Below are positions 32,710 through 45,117 of a DNA stretch of 64,000 bases, piece after piece. Made by a program: the position numbers and the translations under genes. Source of the DNA: Owenia fusiformis. Lineage: Eukaryota; Annelida; Polychaeta; Sabellida; Oweniidae. A model generated the notes under the pieces. The model did not search any database. It was given only the letters and a program-made list of their open reading frames with translations, and was not told the origin of the DNA. Positions within the stretch are counted from its first letter, which is position 1, and each line of letters begins with the position of its first letter. The stretch covers positions 26,644,822 through 26,708,821 of the forward strand of contig CAIIXF020000008.1 of assembly GCA_903813345.2 (NCBI GenBank). The letters run 5' to 3'.

Positions 32710-34451
32710 AGGGACTTCTGATATTGGGGGACTTCGGTGAATTTGTTTACAAATGTTTGGACTCGGAATGTGACAAGATCTTCAACAATACGACACTCTG
32801 GAAACCATTGCGTCGTCACATGAATGAAAAACATGGAAAGGAATTGTTTGAGTGCACAAAATGTCAGAAACAGTTTCCCCTGTACTTTCGATACACCTCT
32901 CATGTGTTACATGTGCACCAAGGTGTAAAGAGGAGTGACTTCAAAGTGTCTGTACCTTGCGAGATATGTGGTAAGGTAGTGTTAAGAGAGCGGATGATGG
33001 CCCATAACAAGACATTTCACTGGGATAAGATTGAGAAATGTGAACTTTGCGGTAAAACTTTCCAGTGTGAACAATACCTGAAACTTCATATGGAAACACA
33101 TAGCGATAAACTGTATTTGTGCACGATTTGTGGCAAGAGTTTCCAGCGCAATCAAAGCTTAGTGATGCATATCAATATAATACATTTGGGTGCAAAGAAA
33201 TTCTCATGTCCAACATGCGATATGAAGTTCAAATACCGGGAGCAGTTGCAAAATCATTATATCAATCAACCAATGTGTGTACCGTATTGTGTGGAGAAGG
33301 GATACCAGTGTAATATATGTGGCAAGTTCTGTACCAGTGATGCTCATTTGAAGTTACATGAAGCGCGTGTTCATAATAACATTCGCTATAAGTGCATGAT
33401 TTGCAATAAGAAATTCTTAAGGGCCAAAGAATTGAATTTTCACATTAAGAAGATCCATGAGAAGCCATTCCAATGTTCCTATTGTGGGAAACGATTTGGA
33501 ACACGAGGGTTTCTGAAGACCCACTCTTACACACATACAGGAGAGAAGCCTTTCACATGTGAATTGTGTGGAGTCAGTTTTGCTGGAAGTGGGACTCTAT
33601 ACAGACACAAGCAAGGGAAGTCTCACCTTGATAATGTCAACAGGACAAAATACGGAATGATGGGTGGCTACCAAGCAGCTCAGCCTCCAGCTGCTGAAAA
33701 CTTTGTACAACCTGAGAGTGAAATCAGTCCGCATAGTCTAGCAACATCATCACAGCGTGAAAGTAGTGTCGTTCGGGACGATTTGGTGACACAGTTACAG
33801 CGTGATAGAAATAATACCCAGGAAGAATTAATCGCATCATTACAGCGTGAAAGAAATATTGGCCAAGAACATATAAGTTCACCATTACAGCGAGAAAGAG
33901 ATGTTAGCCAAGAAGATTTAAGTGCGTCATTACTGCGTGAACGAAATATTGGCCAAGAACATTTCAGTGCATCATTACAGCATGAAAGAAATATTGGTCA
34001 AGAACATTTCAGTGCATCATTACAGCATGAAAGAGATATTGGTCAAGAACATTTTACCGCATCATTACAACGTGAAAGAAATATTGGCCAAGAAGATTTA
34101 ACCGCATCATTGCAGCGTGAACGAAATATTGCCCAAGAACCTTCAGCCACATCATTACAGCGTGAAAGAAATATTGGCCAAGAAAATATCAGGCAAGATT
34201 TAAGTGCACCAATTCAGCGTGAGAGAAATATCAGTCAAGAACATTTAAGTGCACCATTACAGCATGAAAGACATATTGGCCAGGAAAATATCAGCCAAGG
34301 TTTAAGTGCATCATTTCAGCGTGAAAGAAATATCCCACAAGACAATTTAATTCCATCATTACAGCATGAAAGCAATGTTGCTCAGCACAACCTAGTGTCA
34401 ACGCTACAGCGTGGAGACAATATTGTTAATGATAATTTAACTGGGCCGTAA
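32710..34451 (+). CDS. T4: ten-finger terminal exon with a 15-residue repeat tail
   Basis: Acceptor TATCTTTACAG, phase-1 entry, stop at 34449, about 579 residues. It opens EGLLILGDFGEFVYKC. The first finger has an enlarged loop (CLDSECDKIF). Then CTKC, CEICGKVVLRERMMAHNKTF-H, CELCGK, CTICGK, the C2HC finger CPTCDMKFKYREQLQNHYIN-QPMC, CNICGK, CMICNK, CSYCGKRFGTRGFLKTHSYT-H and CELCGVSFAGSGTLYRHKQ, with HTGEKPF between the last two. The remaining 240 residues are a tail of about fifteen imperfect 15-residue repeats, consensus SLQRERNIGQEHFSA (33769-34440). The tail is hydrophilic and probably helical; its role is unknown. AATAAA at 34628 follows the stop. Confidence 0.88.
33769..34440 (+). repeat. 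45-bp coding minisatellite in the T4 tail
   Basis: About fifteen copies of a 45-bp unit encode SLQRERNIGQEHFSA-like repeats. Some copies are nearly identical in DNA (33958-34050), so the array has been expanding recently, and always in frame. Confidence 0.9.
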
Positions 34452-34627
34452 ATGTCAATGCCCATGAATACATTGAATGGACCAATTAGGCTGGCCTAAA
34501 TGTATTTAGCTTATTTATCAATACTACGAATAGGAATTCTGTAAATACTAATAAACATAATTAATGGTTTAATTTCTGATCTTGTTTCATATCTCAGATG
34601 ATATCTCCTTATCAAATAAGTCTTGTT

Positions 34628-34633
34628 AATAAA
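34628..34633 (+). terminator. Poly(A) signal AATAAA after T4
   Basis: AATAAA 177 nt after the T4 stop. Confidence 0.55.
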
Positions 34634-34776
34634 ATAAGACAACCTATGATTTCAAGTTTCTCTTCCACAGTCTTACTTTTTGAAGAAAGGGGAATTTTAA
34701 GAACGATTGTAAAACATTCAAACATGAGCGTTCTCTAATTGAGTTTCATGAACCTCAATTCATGATTCTCTGAACA

Positions 34777-34889
34777 ATAGCCCATTCAATATGGTGAAAT
34801 TCTACACTAGTTGGGCAGAATGTGTCCGTTCATGCTTTGTACGACATTCTAACCAACTCGTGCTGAGTTTCACATATTGAATGGCCTAT
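34777..34889. mobile_element. Palindromic MITE, ATAGCCCATTCAATATG ends
   Basis: ATAGCCCATTCAATATGGTG at the left pairs with CACATATTGAATGGCCTAT at the right, and the pairing extends inward (GTTGGGCAGAATGT with ACATTCTAACCAAC). The unit is 113 bp. Confidence 0.75.
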
Positions 34890-36606
34890 CATTATTTATT
34901 CCTAAATAATTGCAAATATAAGGTGAAATTTCATTAAGCTATATACAGAAATTACATTCTCTATGGCGGCCATGCCCTCCCCCCTAAGGTTGGCCCAGAA
35001 AAAAAAAAGTTGGGTCCAAAAAAATGTTAGGCCAAAAAAGGCCTTAAGGCCCCAAAAAGTGGGCCTTTTGGTCATTATTGGCCAAATTTTGAAGAAAATT
35101 AGCCTCAAATTTTCAAAATTTGGGCCCACTTTTCGGTTTTAGGGGCCCAAAATCTTTTCCCGCAGGTTTTTTTTCAGACCTCAAATTTGGGCCCCCCCCC
35201 TTGTTGGTTCCTGGATCCGCCACTGATTCTGGTCAGTTGCGACAGTTATCTTTGAACCCAAGCGTCAAAATGGCATGTGAAATCAGATATTGTTGGGCTG
35301 TTTTGCATAAAAATTAAAAGAGACAATGCATTTAGGCAAAATGTAATCATGTCCACTTTACATTTTTAACGGTTGTCAACCCCAGAAATCCAAACACCAA
35401 ATGCCTCTCTTACCTTTGTTGGTCCGAATTTTTACCGGCTAGTTTGAAACTTGAAAATGTTCGAAGTAAAAGAAACTCAATTTAGTTACCATATAATATA
35501 TTTATGCTTTTAAAAATATTTTGCTTATGTGAACTGTAGGCTCGATGGGATCCTGAATAACAAAATATCTGTAATACTTGTTTTTGTGTTTCAATTCAAT
35601 TGAGGATTTTATTCTTCGACGTAAAAGCCATTTAATAGGACCACGACCAGATAATTTAATCGAGTTACTTGTGTAACTTCACCATTTACTATTTTTGTTT
35701 ACAACCGCATAAGGTGTTAAGACTGAAGTGAGAATTATAAGTCTTAATAAACTCTAGTTTTATATAGAAAATTGATTGAATTAAATCATCTAAGATTTGG
35801 GATGAAAGTGCCCTGTCAATATTTCATATTTGATTAAAAAAATATTTACTGCATTGGGCAAATAAAGTCGTTTTTATCAAGTTAAGTCAAAATATTCATA
35901 TACTGGCTGTACTAATTCCTCAAAACTTTCTATCATTGACATCATCAATTTCAATCATTTGCATATAACCAATTAGCACAGCGGAAATCATCGATTTTCA
36001 TGACTTTGTGGAAAGGTGAATACATTGCATGGTTTAACGTTGTATCATATGATATTGGGTTTTCCTTCCTCTTTATGACTAGTATCCCTAGCTACACATT
36101 TTAACACCAATTTCCCAGTAAACCCTTAATCCCGATGTACTTTCTTGAACCCAAAAATTACCGTATTCTCTCTATAATTGAGCTATAGATACACTGAACA
36201 CAGAGTGTGCAAGTGCACACAGACCCAGGCTGTCCTGCAGTTTACGTATTTGTCACGCATTTGCTGGAGAATTTGAAGTCATGCCAGATTTTTTTGCGTG
36301 ACGCTTTTATCTAATTATTGTCAAGCAAAAATATTTCTGTAGAAAAACTTAAAAAACTGATCACCAATACAGCAAAAATTGAATGTCGAAAAAAAAAATC
36401 ATTTCGTTCCGACTTTTCATGCGGATACCATATATGTCACACATTTTCATGGAAATATTTTGGATTTGGTTACTTGTATATGCTTATGCCCAGAGATGGA
36501 GCTCTGTTCCAGATGAAATTTTCAAGATACCCTCATTCCTGTCAAATTGTAATGTTAATGTTACAGTGTTAGGAAATATCTATTCAATTATTTTGTTTAT
36601 TTCCAG
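34890..36606. other. Intronic gap before T5
   Basis: Positions 34970-35225 are a G- and GGCC-rich repeat piece ending in GGATCCGCCACTGAT, a sequence met in many marine invertebrate repeats. Positions 36245-36310 share TCACGCATTTGCT with 11460. No exon is seen. Confidence 0.45.
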
Positions 36607-37571
36607 AGAACATACTCTGTGTTGAGAATGGAACCTTGGTGTTTATTTGCCAGGAATGTGGTCTTCACTTGAAAACTGTGTATTATTACAGAAAACACAT
36701 GGAGAGAGTTCATGAAAAGAAACCATTTCAGTGTAAACCTTGTGGACGGCAATTTGATATCCGCAATAAATACAGCGAGCATATTTTGCGCTGGCATCAT
36801 GGAGTAAGCTATAATCAACTCTGGAATGTGGCTAAAACTGTCTGTGAATATTGTGGAAAAATGATTCCAACCTTACGTTTTTCAGCGCATAAAAAAGCTT
36901 GTCCTAAAAACAAAGATTTAGTGAAGCCTTTTCAATGTGATATTTGTGCGAAAACATTCTTTAAAAATCATAGTTTAAAAGCACATAAGGAATCCCATAC
37001 TGAAGGAAATAACTTTGAATGCAATAATTGTCGCAAGAAGTTTAAAACTGCTAGGATTTTGGAGAAACATATAAGGTATATTCACTTGAAATTAATGAAA
37101 ATAATTGAATGTAAGGTATGTCATTTGAGGTTGAATTCCAAAGCTCGACTTCAAAGGCACTATCATGAAAATCCAGAATGTGTCACAAATGAAACTGTAC
37201 TAGATACTTATTCATGCTTAGACTGCAAAAAAATATTTTTTTGTCGCCCAAGACTGGTAGAACACCAAGCTCGGGTGCATTCAATAGGTGGGAAAAAAGT
37301 AACTTGTGACCTATGTGACAAATCTTATAATCTTATAAAGGATTTGAAAGCACACATGAGGTTGGCTCACCAAAAACATTTCAAGTGTCCATTTTGTGAA
37401 AAAAAGTTTGGACATAAGTACCACATGGAGAACCATAAAAAGGTTCATACAAAAACTAAACCTTATAAATGTGACATATGTGAAGTGAGCTTTACACATC
37501 AGGGAACATTACATTCACACAGAAAGGGGAAGCCTCATTTAAAGAGACAAAAACAGTTGACTTCACTTTAA
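36607..37571 (+). CDS. T5: ten-finger alternative terminal exon
   Basis: Acceptor TTGTTTATTTCCAG, phase-1 entry, stop at 37569, about 320 residues. It opens ENILCVENGTLVFICQECG. Fingers: CQECGLHLKTVYYYRKHMER-VH, CKPCGRQF, a third that ends in Cys (CEYCGKMIPTLRFSAHKKAC), CDICAKTF, CNNCRKKF, the C2HC finger CKVCHLRLNSKARLQRHYHE-NPEC, CLDCKKIF, CDLCDKSY, CPFCEKKF and CDICEVSFTHQGTLHSHRKG. The canonical linker is altered here (HTKTKPYKC rather than HTGEKPYKC). T6 is a close sister across the whole length, including the Cys-ended third finger and the NPECVTNE/KPECVTNE block. AATAAA at 37746-37751 is a likely poly(A) signal. Confidence 0.87.
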
Positions 37572-37745
37572 ATCTAATTGCATGTATGTATAGGATAACC
37601 ATTGCATGAATCACTTTTACAAATAACTTTCATAGTTCTTTCTAGTACTTCAAAAGCATTTATTCTGTATAAATTGTACTTGTACCTTGAAATGAGTGTG
37701 TCTCTTAGTATAGTACAGCTCTCCTTAGAGGCAAATTAGTTTTAG

Positions 37746-37751
37746 AATAAA
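37746..37751 (+). terminator. Poly(A) signal AATAAA after T5
   Basis: AATAAA 175 nt after the T5 stop. Confidence 0.55.
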
Positions 37752-37879
37752 ACATTGAATTTATATATTTTAGAAAAATATGAACAACTGTTTTTCTGAG
37801 TCTTAATCTCAGACGTTACGTCTTTGTAACAAAATGAATGAACTTCCGTCTGAGGAAAATTATGATTCATCATTTGCAT

Positions 37880-37993
37880 GTGAGAATTCTTCACTTCAGC
37901 AACCAGGATGTTAATAGGCCATAACATAAAGCAACCAAGACATTATGAAATTCACCAGATAAAGTCCTGGTTGCTTAAGTCAGGAATTCTCAC
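37880..37993. mobile_element. Palindromic MITE, GTGAGAATTC ends
   Basis: GTGAGAATTCTTCACTTC and AGCAACCAGGA at the left pair with TCCTGGTTGCT and TAAGTCAGGAATTCTCAC at the right. 114 bp, no coding. Confidence 0.7.
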
Positions 37994-38564
37994 TCGATTA
38001 TTTGAGCTGATGGGTATATTTACTTGTGACTGCCTAGATTTTCAGTAACCAGATGTTACTATGAACCTAGGGAAAAATATTCGGATATAAATCAGAGGGG
38101 GAGAAACACCAGGGTTCAAAGATGACATACGCTTATAATGTAAATCTGTATTGAGATGACACGGTCGCTGATTGGTCAAAAGTCGACAAACAAATGACGT
38201 CATCAATGGCGGTTTCAAAATTTTCGAAATACGCTTGGAATAATATTATGTTCATTTCTGGTGTGTTAACCAATATCATAGCTTCTCATTTCACATCAAG
38301 ATAAAGAAAGGTGTACGGAATATGCCTATATCAATTATAACATCCCATCGAAGTGTAGTATTTGATAACTAGCCGATGAAAATTCGAACGAACGAAGGTG
38401 GTAAGCAAGAGAGGTAATTATGTCTGTCATCTTGAAACTCTGGGGCTTTCCCTCCTCTTGATATAAATGTACAAAAACGAAAATGATGAAAATAAAAATT
38501 TGCTCCGACAAAATTTCAACTTGCTTCAAATTTACCAAACTTTTTTTTAAATCATGTAAGTTCA

Positions 38565-38673
38565 GGAGTTCACATCTGACCTCAAATTTGAAATTTGACT
38601 TTCAATTTTGAACAAAATAATCAATCAGCCCAGCGCTGGCCGATGAATCGGAGCAGATGTGACCTAGGCATTA
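38565..38673. mobile_element. Palindromic MITE, TAATGCCTnGGTCACA family, copy 2
   Basis: The right half (GCGCTGGCCGATGAATCGG and GTGACCTAGGCATTA) matches the copy at 52418. The left half is more diverged. Confidence 0.7.
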
Positions 38674-38951
38674 CCAGGTGGGGACCAGTGGTTATTTAGG
38701 TTAGAAGGTTTTACTCAAAACATTGTATTCTTTAAAATTAATTTAATCATTTTTTCGATGAGAAGATTTAATGAAAAGCCAGACATTTTTCAGTTATCTC
38801 TATGGCTCATAAAGAACAGGATTTTAATTTGAGTGTACTATCCTTACTCGTTTGTTTATTTCGGGGTATGACAAAAGTAGTTCTAGTAGTTAAAAACCTG
38901 TTTGTGGACTTCAGTGGTATACTTCAGCATCATCTTTGGATAGAATACTCT

Positions 38952-39747
38952 AAGGATCTTGTACACCTGCCATTATGATCTCCCCATGAACAAAAATAAA
39001 TTCATCTGATTTTTCAAAATAAATATACTGCTTTTATTATTACATTTATATGTACACTAGTATCTTGTTGATCTATATTCAGCACTGTATTGATGAATGG
39101 GCCACTTTTTAGGGCAATATTCAATCATAAAGTGTACAGGGGTAGAGATGCCAAACCAGGAAGTCTTTTTGTGTCTGTCAAAATCCATTTGCATCCTACA
39201 CATCCCTACATCTTATCAAAATATGTTATTAATTAATAAATCATAACAGTATAATCTTTGGATTTACAAAGTTGTATGGGATTTCATAAGTGTAAAAGTT
39301 GCTTTTGAAGCATTTTTCTATAGCCATTTTGTAGGAAAAAAATGATGAAAAAAATGAATAATCTTTTAATTTGAAGTATGACCTGAATCGATTGCAAACT
39401 TTATATTTGCACATCTGATCTGAAATACCATTTGTGTCATATTGTGAAATTATTTAATTTGCAATCGATTCAGGTCATAGTGTATTTTAGGTATTTTTGT
39501 GAAAATCAATAGAAACCAATGGCCTCCATTGGAATCTGATGGTATCCACATGTTAAGTCAATAGAACACATCCAATGTCAAGTCAATACACCCTTGCTGA
39601 ACTTAATGACCCCAACCTCAGCCCATGTGGGGCCAAACGCTTAAATATTTTCCACAGTATTATGTGACATTGTATTCTTTATATTACACCTAAAAATGAT
39701 TCATTTTGTTCATGGGGAGATCATAATGGCAGGTGTACAAGATCCTT
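38952..39747. mobile_element. Inverted-repeat element with nested hairpin
   Basis: Arms of about 50 bp (AAGGATCTTGTACACCTGCC, then ATTATGATCTCCCCATGAAC) lie at 38952-39001 and, reversed, at 39696-39747. Inside, TATGACCTGAATCGATTGCA at 39378 pairs with its complement ending at 39480, forming a second palindrome. There are no open frames. Target duplications are not clear. Confidence 0.75.
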
Positions 39748-40692
39748 TGCAGGCATATAATGCTAAGAATTACTGCTGCAGATGGATGACCTTAGAAGTG
39801 GTGAATTGGTCAATGTACATAAATATGATGATGTTTTGGTACTCCAACTATGTAAGAGAGCAGAACTTTTGATTTTCATGGGATGTATTTGGTGAAATTT
39901 TTTTGACATGAAGGTGAGATGTGTTGCTGTATTTCTCTGAAATCATTTGAAAATTGATGGACTGCGATTTGAGAAATTCTAATTTGAACTTTTTCAATTT
40001 AACATGCATCTCAATGGTACAAAAAGTAAGGAGAGTTCTACCATTTGCAAACAATATCTGGGCAACAAGTTAACATGGCAACCATAAGGAAGATATCATC
40101 ACTCCATATTTGTAATACTTTATAGAAAATCAACACCCATGGTATATGCAATGATTGATAATGGACCAGCCAGGTTCAGCAGCGTGAAGCTTTTTTTAAA
40201 AAAGTTCCACATGTGTTTTAGAAAAATCTATGAAATAGTTTGTTTAGCATTGCACAAGAAGCAAAGCCTAACCTTTTAATCTATGGCAGAACAATATCCC
40301 ATACCAACGCAATTTAAAAAACTGTTACAATTTCCTTGTTTATCCTGCTCTATTTTCCCCGAACTAATTAAAGAATTTATGATATTATATGCCATTTATT
40401 GGAGGGTGATGATCGACAAATTTTGGACATTTTAGTCCTCTTAGAATATCATGATGTGATATTATGCACATCACGTACTAGCATCATAGTAACTAATAGA
40501 TGACATAACTAACAGGAAAAATCCAGTTCATCCCTAATAGCAACAGGCTGTGAATAATCTGTATATTAAGTAATGATATCACAAGAGGTCAGATTCAGTA
40601 TCCTGAGCATTGAGCAGTTGACCAAAAATTGTAATGTTTTAGTTATGATGTAAAGAAATATCCCATTCATTTTTTCATTTATTTAATTCCAG
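39748..40692. other. Intronic gap before T6
   Basis: AT-rich, with no exon, transposon end or RNA gene that I can support. Confidence 0.4.
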
Positions 40693-41660
40693 AGAACCTG
40701 CTCAATGTCAAAAAGGGAACCTTGGTGTATATTTGCCAGGATTGTGGTCAACATTTCCCAAAGGTGTATTTTTACAAAAAGCACATGAAAGAAGTTCATA
40801 AAAAGGAACCATTTTCATGTAAACCTTGTGGAGTAGAATTTCATCTCAGCAAAAAATATATCAACCATATTTTGCGCTCACATCATGGACTGAGCTATAA
40901 ACAACTCTGGAATGTGCGAACAACTGAATGTGAAGATTGTGAAGTGATGATACAAACCAATAATGTAGCAAGGCATAAACAAGTTTGTCCTAGGAACAAA
41001 GATGTGGTGAAGCCTTTTCAATGTGATATTTGCGAGAAAGCATTTTTTTACATATCTCAATTAAAAGAACATAAGGGAAGTCATAATCAGGAAAATGACT
41101 TTGAATGTGATATTTGCCATAAGAAGTATAAACATGCTAAGGGTTTGGACACACATATGAAATATTATCACTTGAAATTAAAGAAAATGAGGGAATGTAA
41201 AACCTGTCATTTAAAGTTAAGTTCTGAAGCTCTCCTTCAGAGACACTATCACGAAAAACCAGAATGTGTCACAAATGAAACTGAATTGAAAAATTACACA
41301 TGTTCAGGATGCGGAAAAGTATTTTTTGCATATCAGTCGTTGGTACAACACGAAGCTCAAATACATTCAATAGGTGCAAAAAGAGTTACTTGTGAAATAT
41401 GTGGCAAATCATACAATATTGAAAAGGGTCTGAGAGCACATATAAAGGTAGCTCACCAAAGACAATTAAAGTGTGTGTTTTGTGAAAAAAGATTTGGACG
41501 TAAAAACCAGTTGGAGGCACATTTAAACACTCATACAAATACCAAACCTTTTAAATGTGACATATGTGAAGTGGGCTTTGCACATTCTGGAACTTTGTAT
41601 AGACACAGAAAAGGGAAGGCTCATTTAGAAAAACAAAAAGAAATGACTCCAATAATGTAA
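40693..41660 (+). CDS. T6: ten-finger alternative terminal exon, sister of T5
   Basis: Acceptor TTATTTAATTCCAG, phase-1 entry, stop at 41658, about 321 residues. It opens ENLLNVKKGTLVYICQDCG. Fingers follow the T5 plan one for one: CQDCGQHF, CKPCGVEF, a Cys-ended third finger (CEDCEVMIQTNNVARHKQVC), CDICEKAF, CDICHKKY, the C2HC finger CKTCHLKLSSEALLQRHYHE-KPEC, CSGCGKVF, CEICGKSY, CVFCEKRF and CDICEVGFAHSGTLYRHRKG. The last linker is HTNTKPFKC, again non-canonical as in T5. The DNA upstream (AATATCCCATTC..., then the Cys-Gln acceptor region) is similar to that of T5 only near the acceptor, so the duplication is not very recent. No canonical AATAAA was found in the first 300 bp after the stop. 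Confidence 0.87.
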
Positions 41661-42050
41661 ATCAAAATTGACCCATTCTCCATTATGAGCTATGAAACAG
41701 ATGTAAATATAGTTACTCTATATTTCCAGTACATGTACTTCACAAATAAGTGACATCAAATGGAATAATTTATGGATGGTGTTTAGCTTTGTACTCCTAA
41801 TGGTTTTATAGTATAGGACTATAGGTCACAGAGGCTACAAAGGTTATGGCTGAAGGTCATCATGTAAATATTATACCGATTTGAAATATATGGAGGTTTT
41901 GAAGTTTTACCACATTTGTTCAACTTTATGTCTTTGAAGTCTGTTATTACATCCCATTTCACTGTTTTATTGTGTCAGTAGAACCCCAAAAGTAAGAAAT
42001 CAGGAGACCATTGTGCAAATATATATAGAAATAATGGTTCTTGTATGAGT

Positions 42051-42163
42051 GCCTGTGCAAGATTGTCCATTCTTGATGAGCTTTGATAATTCTTCTTTAT
42101 AGAGTGGCAGGCGAGATAAAGAAACATTATCAAAGCGAGTCAAGAATGGACGATATTGCACAG
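42051..42163. mobile_element. Palindromic MITE, CCTGTGCAAGATTGTCC ends
   Basis: CCTGTGCAAGATTGTCCATT and CTTGATGAGCTTTGATAAT at the left pair with ATTATCAAAGCGAGTCAAG and AATGGACGATATTGCACAGG at the right; the arms are about 39 bp. A second inverted pair, TTTTCTCATATGACT (42187) and AGTCATATGAGAAAAG (42507), lies just downstream and may mark another element at 42186-42524. Confidence 0.8.
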
Positions 42164-42535
42164 GTTCAATCGAGTACAAGAAAGTTTTTCTCATATGACT
42201 CTAAATTATGCCATATTTTTAACTTTTAATGATAAAAATGAGTGAAAATAGCTTCAAATTAATGATGTCATAACAATGTTATAGAAAACACCTGGCTACG
42301 CGTGGCAACAAAGTCTGTTTGTTATGACGTCACAACTTATCTTGTAGAATGAGCATGGATACTCATAGTAACGGTGTATCCGTTGTCATGTTGATGATGT
42401 TTTTAAACCTGTGATGTCATAAGTAAATCTCATCTTGCACGTGTGACTTTTTGGGATGAAAGATGGCAATATCTTGCATGTGGTAAAGATGGCTGTATCT
42501 TTGTTAGTCATATGAGAAAAGTAAATTCATATCGG

Positions 42536-43000
42536 GCTTTGTATAAAAAACCTCCTACCTCATACCCACCTACCCACGTACGTTGGACATGATACAGTCT
42601 TTGAAGGGTTCAATTTTAAAGATCTTAGTTTATTAAATCTTAGTTTATGATGAATTTTAGATGCATTTGTAACGACCCTTGATAGCAAGTTGCTACTACA
42701 GCCCATCTGGGTTAGATTTCCACTCGGAGCATCGAATTTAGCACACTTTGTTTCATTTTCTTTATCTGGCTTGTTGGACCTACAGTGCTTGTTGGACCTC
42801 GGGTCATTACACATTACAATGCACCCATATGCCTTTATTTATGGATCTGCCATCCGTCTAGTCATAAAATATACTGGGGATTGTAGAAATGTTAATAATT
42901 AGACTATTTTGAGATCTAAAAATCTTTAAAATTAAATGACAATGACTGTATCATGTCCCATGTAGGTGGGTATGAGGTGGGAGGTTCTTTATACAGGCCT
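42536..43000. mobile_element. MITE with about 60-bp terminal inverted repeats
   Basis: GGGCTTTGTATAAAAAACCT, then CATACCCACCTACC and GGACATGATACAGTC at the left pair with GACTGTATCATGTCC, GGTGGGTATGAGG and TTCTTTATACAGGCCT at the right. The left arm recurs alone at 7848. Inner sequence near 42670-42740 has faint tRNA-box-like strings, which I do not accept as a SINE. Confidence 0.8.
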
Positions 43001-43968
43001 TCATATTGTGCATGAATGACATTTTTTATATTTCAGATTATTTAGTTTTTTGTGCAATAAGCCTGTGCCCTTTTGTAATTTAAAGAATTTCAGCCATGTT
43101 AATCTTATTGAAAATAACATGGCAGCAAAGCATCCAAATATAAGAGGCCACACACTTTATTAGCCTAACTAGAAGCAATCCAAGATAAACAACTGTCATT
43201 TATGTACAATAGAAATTTGTTTTTCCCACATATTATTGCATAATGATCTTTTGATTCCTTATTTTTAGGTTTTACTGATGCAATAGAACAGTGGAATGGG
43301 CTTGGAACCATGTTCTGGGGCTGTTTAAAGGCAGAATCAGAGCCATGTATACAATTGACCTACCAATACATTTCTTTAAATCTCAAATATATCTCATATC
43401 TGTGGTATTTTATTCCACAAAGAATTCAAAATAGGGAATGAACAGTATAATTGTGGTTAATTGAAGCTTTCCTCAAATAAATTGTGAACATTGGGTACAT
43501 ACAAAATAGACTTGACAGGAAAGATATGAGGAAATCTTTTATGGCATGTATTAGGTCGCTCATTAGATCTACTACATTCAAGCCATTTGAACTACTAAAT
43601 TGTAGTGTAGTTATTTTTAAGTCAACCTGAAAGTCATCATTATTTATTTGATCTGTCACATGTATTGCAAAGATTGGCCATGATGTCATTATCTTTTTGA
43701 TTTTGATGATTTCATACAGATGGTGATGTCACAAGAATTAAGCAGATTCTTTGTTTAATAGTATTGTTGAAAAGGGATTTTTATGTAAGTAAATGTGAAA
43801 TTACAAAGTAATCTTATAGGTTCAACTTCCCAATTATTAGATTGAAGGCTACATTGGGATGATGTAACTACAATGATATTTGAACCTTTCTGATTTTTTG
43901 GAAACTATTTTCAGTCGACACTAAGTTATGAGTTACCAAAACTAACAGCTGTTTTGTTGTTGTTACAG
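43001..43968. other. Intronic gap before T7
   Basis: AT-rich. Nothing recognised beyond the polypyrimidine tract and acceptor of T7. Confidence 0.4.
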
Positions 43969-44957
43969 AGGGAATTCTTATCATGGATGGTGCTAGGGGT
44001 GTCCTCATGTACAACTGTGAAACATGTGACCTTCAAATAGAGAACAGAGCACAGTTCTTTGTCCACATGCAGCAGAATCATGGCAAATTACCATATAAGT
44101 GTAGACACTGCAATGAAACATTTGCCAACACTAAATACTTCATTTTCCATATCTTGAAAATCCACCAAGGATTTCGATGGACTGAGATTACAAATCCGGA
44201 GAATTCTGTATGTGATATATGTGGACGCGTTATGAAACGGGAAAACATCAAAGATCATAAGCTGAGGAAACACAGCAACTTTAGGCCAGTTACATGTACA
44301 TTATGCGGCAAAAGATTTCTGACCAATGGAGAGTTAAATGCACATATGGTGTATCACAATGAAAAGCGATTCATGTGTCAATTATGTGGTGTGAAGTTTT
44401 TTAAACGATTTGAGCTTAAGAGTCATACAAACAGAATTCATTTAAAGACAAAAATGTTTAGTTGTAAGCATTGTAAGGTCGAGTTTATGTCCGTTGATAA
44501 AAGGTGGCGTCACTACCTCGAAAGCCCAGAATGTGTCAAAGTTGGTAATATTGCAATGACAGTATACACATGTGAAACATGTAAAAAACAATTTCAACAC
44601 AAAGCTAAACTAGAAATTCACATAGAAAGGTACCATAAAGTGGGGAAAGAAACATTCACATGTACAATATGTAGTAAGGCATACTCAGTAGAAGACAGCC
44701 TTAAGTACCATATAAGGACTGTTCATGGTAAAAAGTCAAACAAGTGTCATCTTTGTTATAAGTCATTTCAATCAAAGAGTATTCTAAACAACCATATTAG
44801 GACCCATACTGGTGAGAAGCCACATAAATGTGAAGTGTGTAATGTCAGTTTTAGTCACAATGGAACACTGTATAGGCATCAGAATGGCAAGGCACATATT
44901 GCAAAAGTAAATTCATTGAGGCCTTCAAATGATATTTCCCACTTCAGCTATCACTAG
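43969..44957 (+). CDS. T7: ten-finger alternative terminal exon
   Basis: Acceptor TTTTGTTGTTGTTACAG, phase-1 entry, stop at 44955, about 328 residues. It opens EGILIMDGARGVLMYNC. Fingers: CETCDLQIENRAQFFVHMQQ-NH, CRHCNETF, CDICGRVMKRENIKDHKLRK-H, CTLCGKRF, CQLCGVKF, the C2HC finger CKHCKVEFMSVDKRWRHYLE-SPEC (one residue longer before the His), CETCKKQF, CTICSKAY, CHLCYKSF and CEVCNVSFSHNGTLYRHQNG. HTGEKPHKC links the last two. AATAAA at 45112-45117, 155 nt after the stop, is a good poly(A) signal, and the next acceptor (T8) is only 423 bp from the T7 stop, one of the tightest spacings in the array. Confidence 0.88.
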
Positions 44958-45111
44958 TGAAAGCATTGTGTATTAAGCCACCAGTTACCAAGAATAATAG
45001 TGATAATGTACTCTTACAGCCACAAATTTTGTGACTTGCATATTGTGGTCTCAGTTCAGTGTCTGTCATGTATGTTTGACTTTTGTAAGCAATAACTTAA
45101 TTGTAATAGTC

Positions 45112-45117
45112 AATAAA
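45112..45117 (+). terminator. Poly(A) signal AATAAA after T7
   Basis: AATAAA between the T7 stop and the T8 acceptor. Its position inside so short a gap supports T7 being a true terminal exon. Confidence 0.65.

Noticed and set aside
42660-42740. tRNA-derived SINE (AGCAAGTTG and GGTTAGATTTC as A and B boxes)
   Set aside because: Boxes are poor matches and too close together; the stretch lies inside a TIR element.
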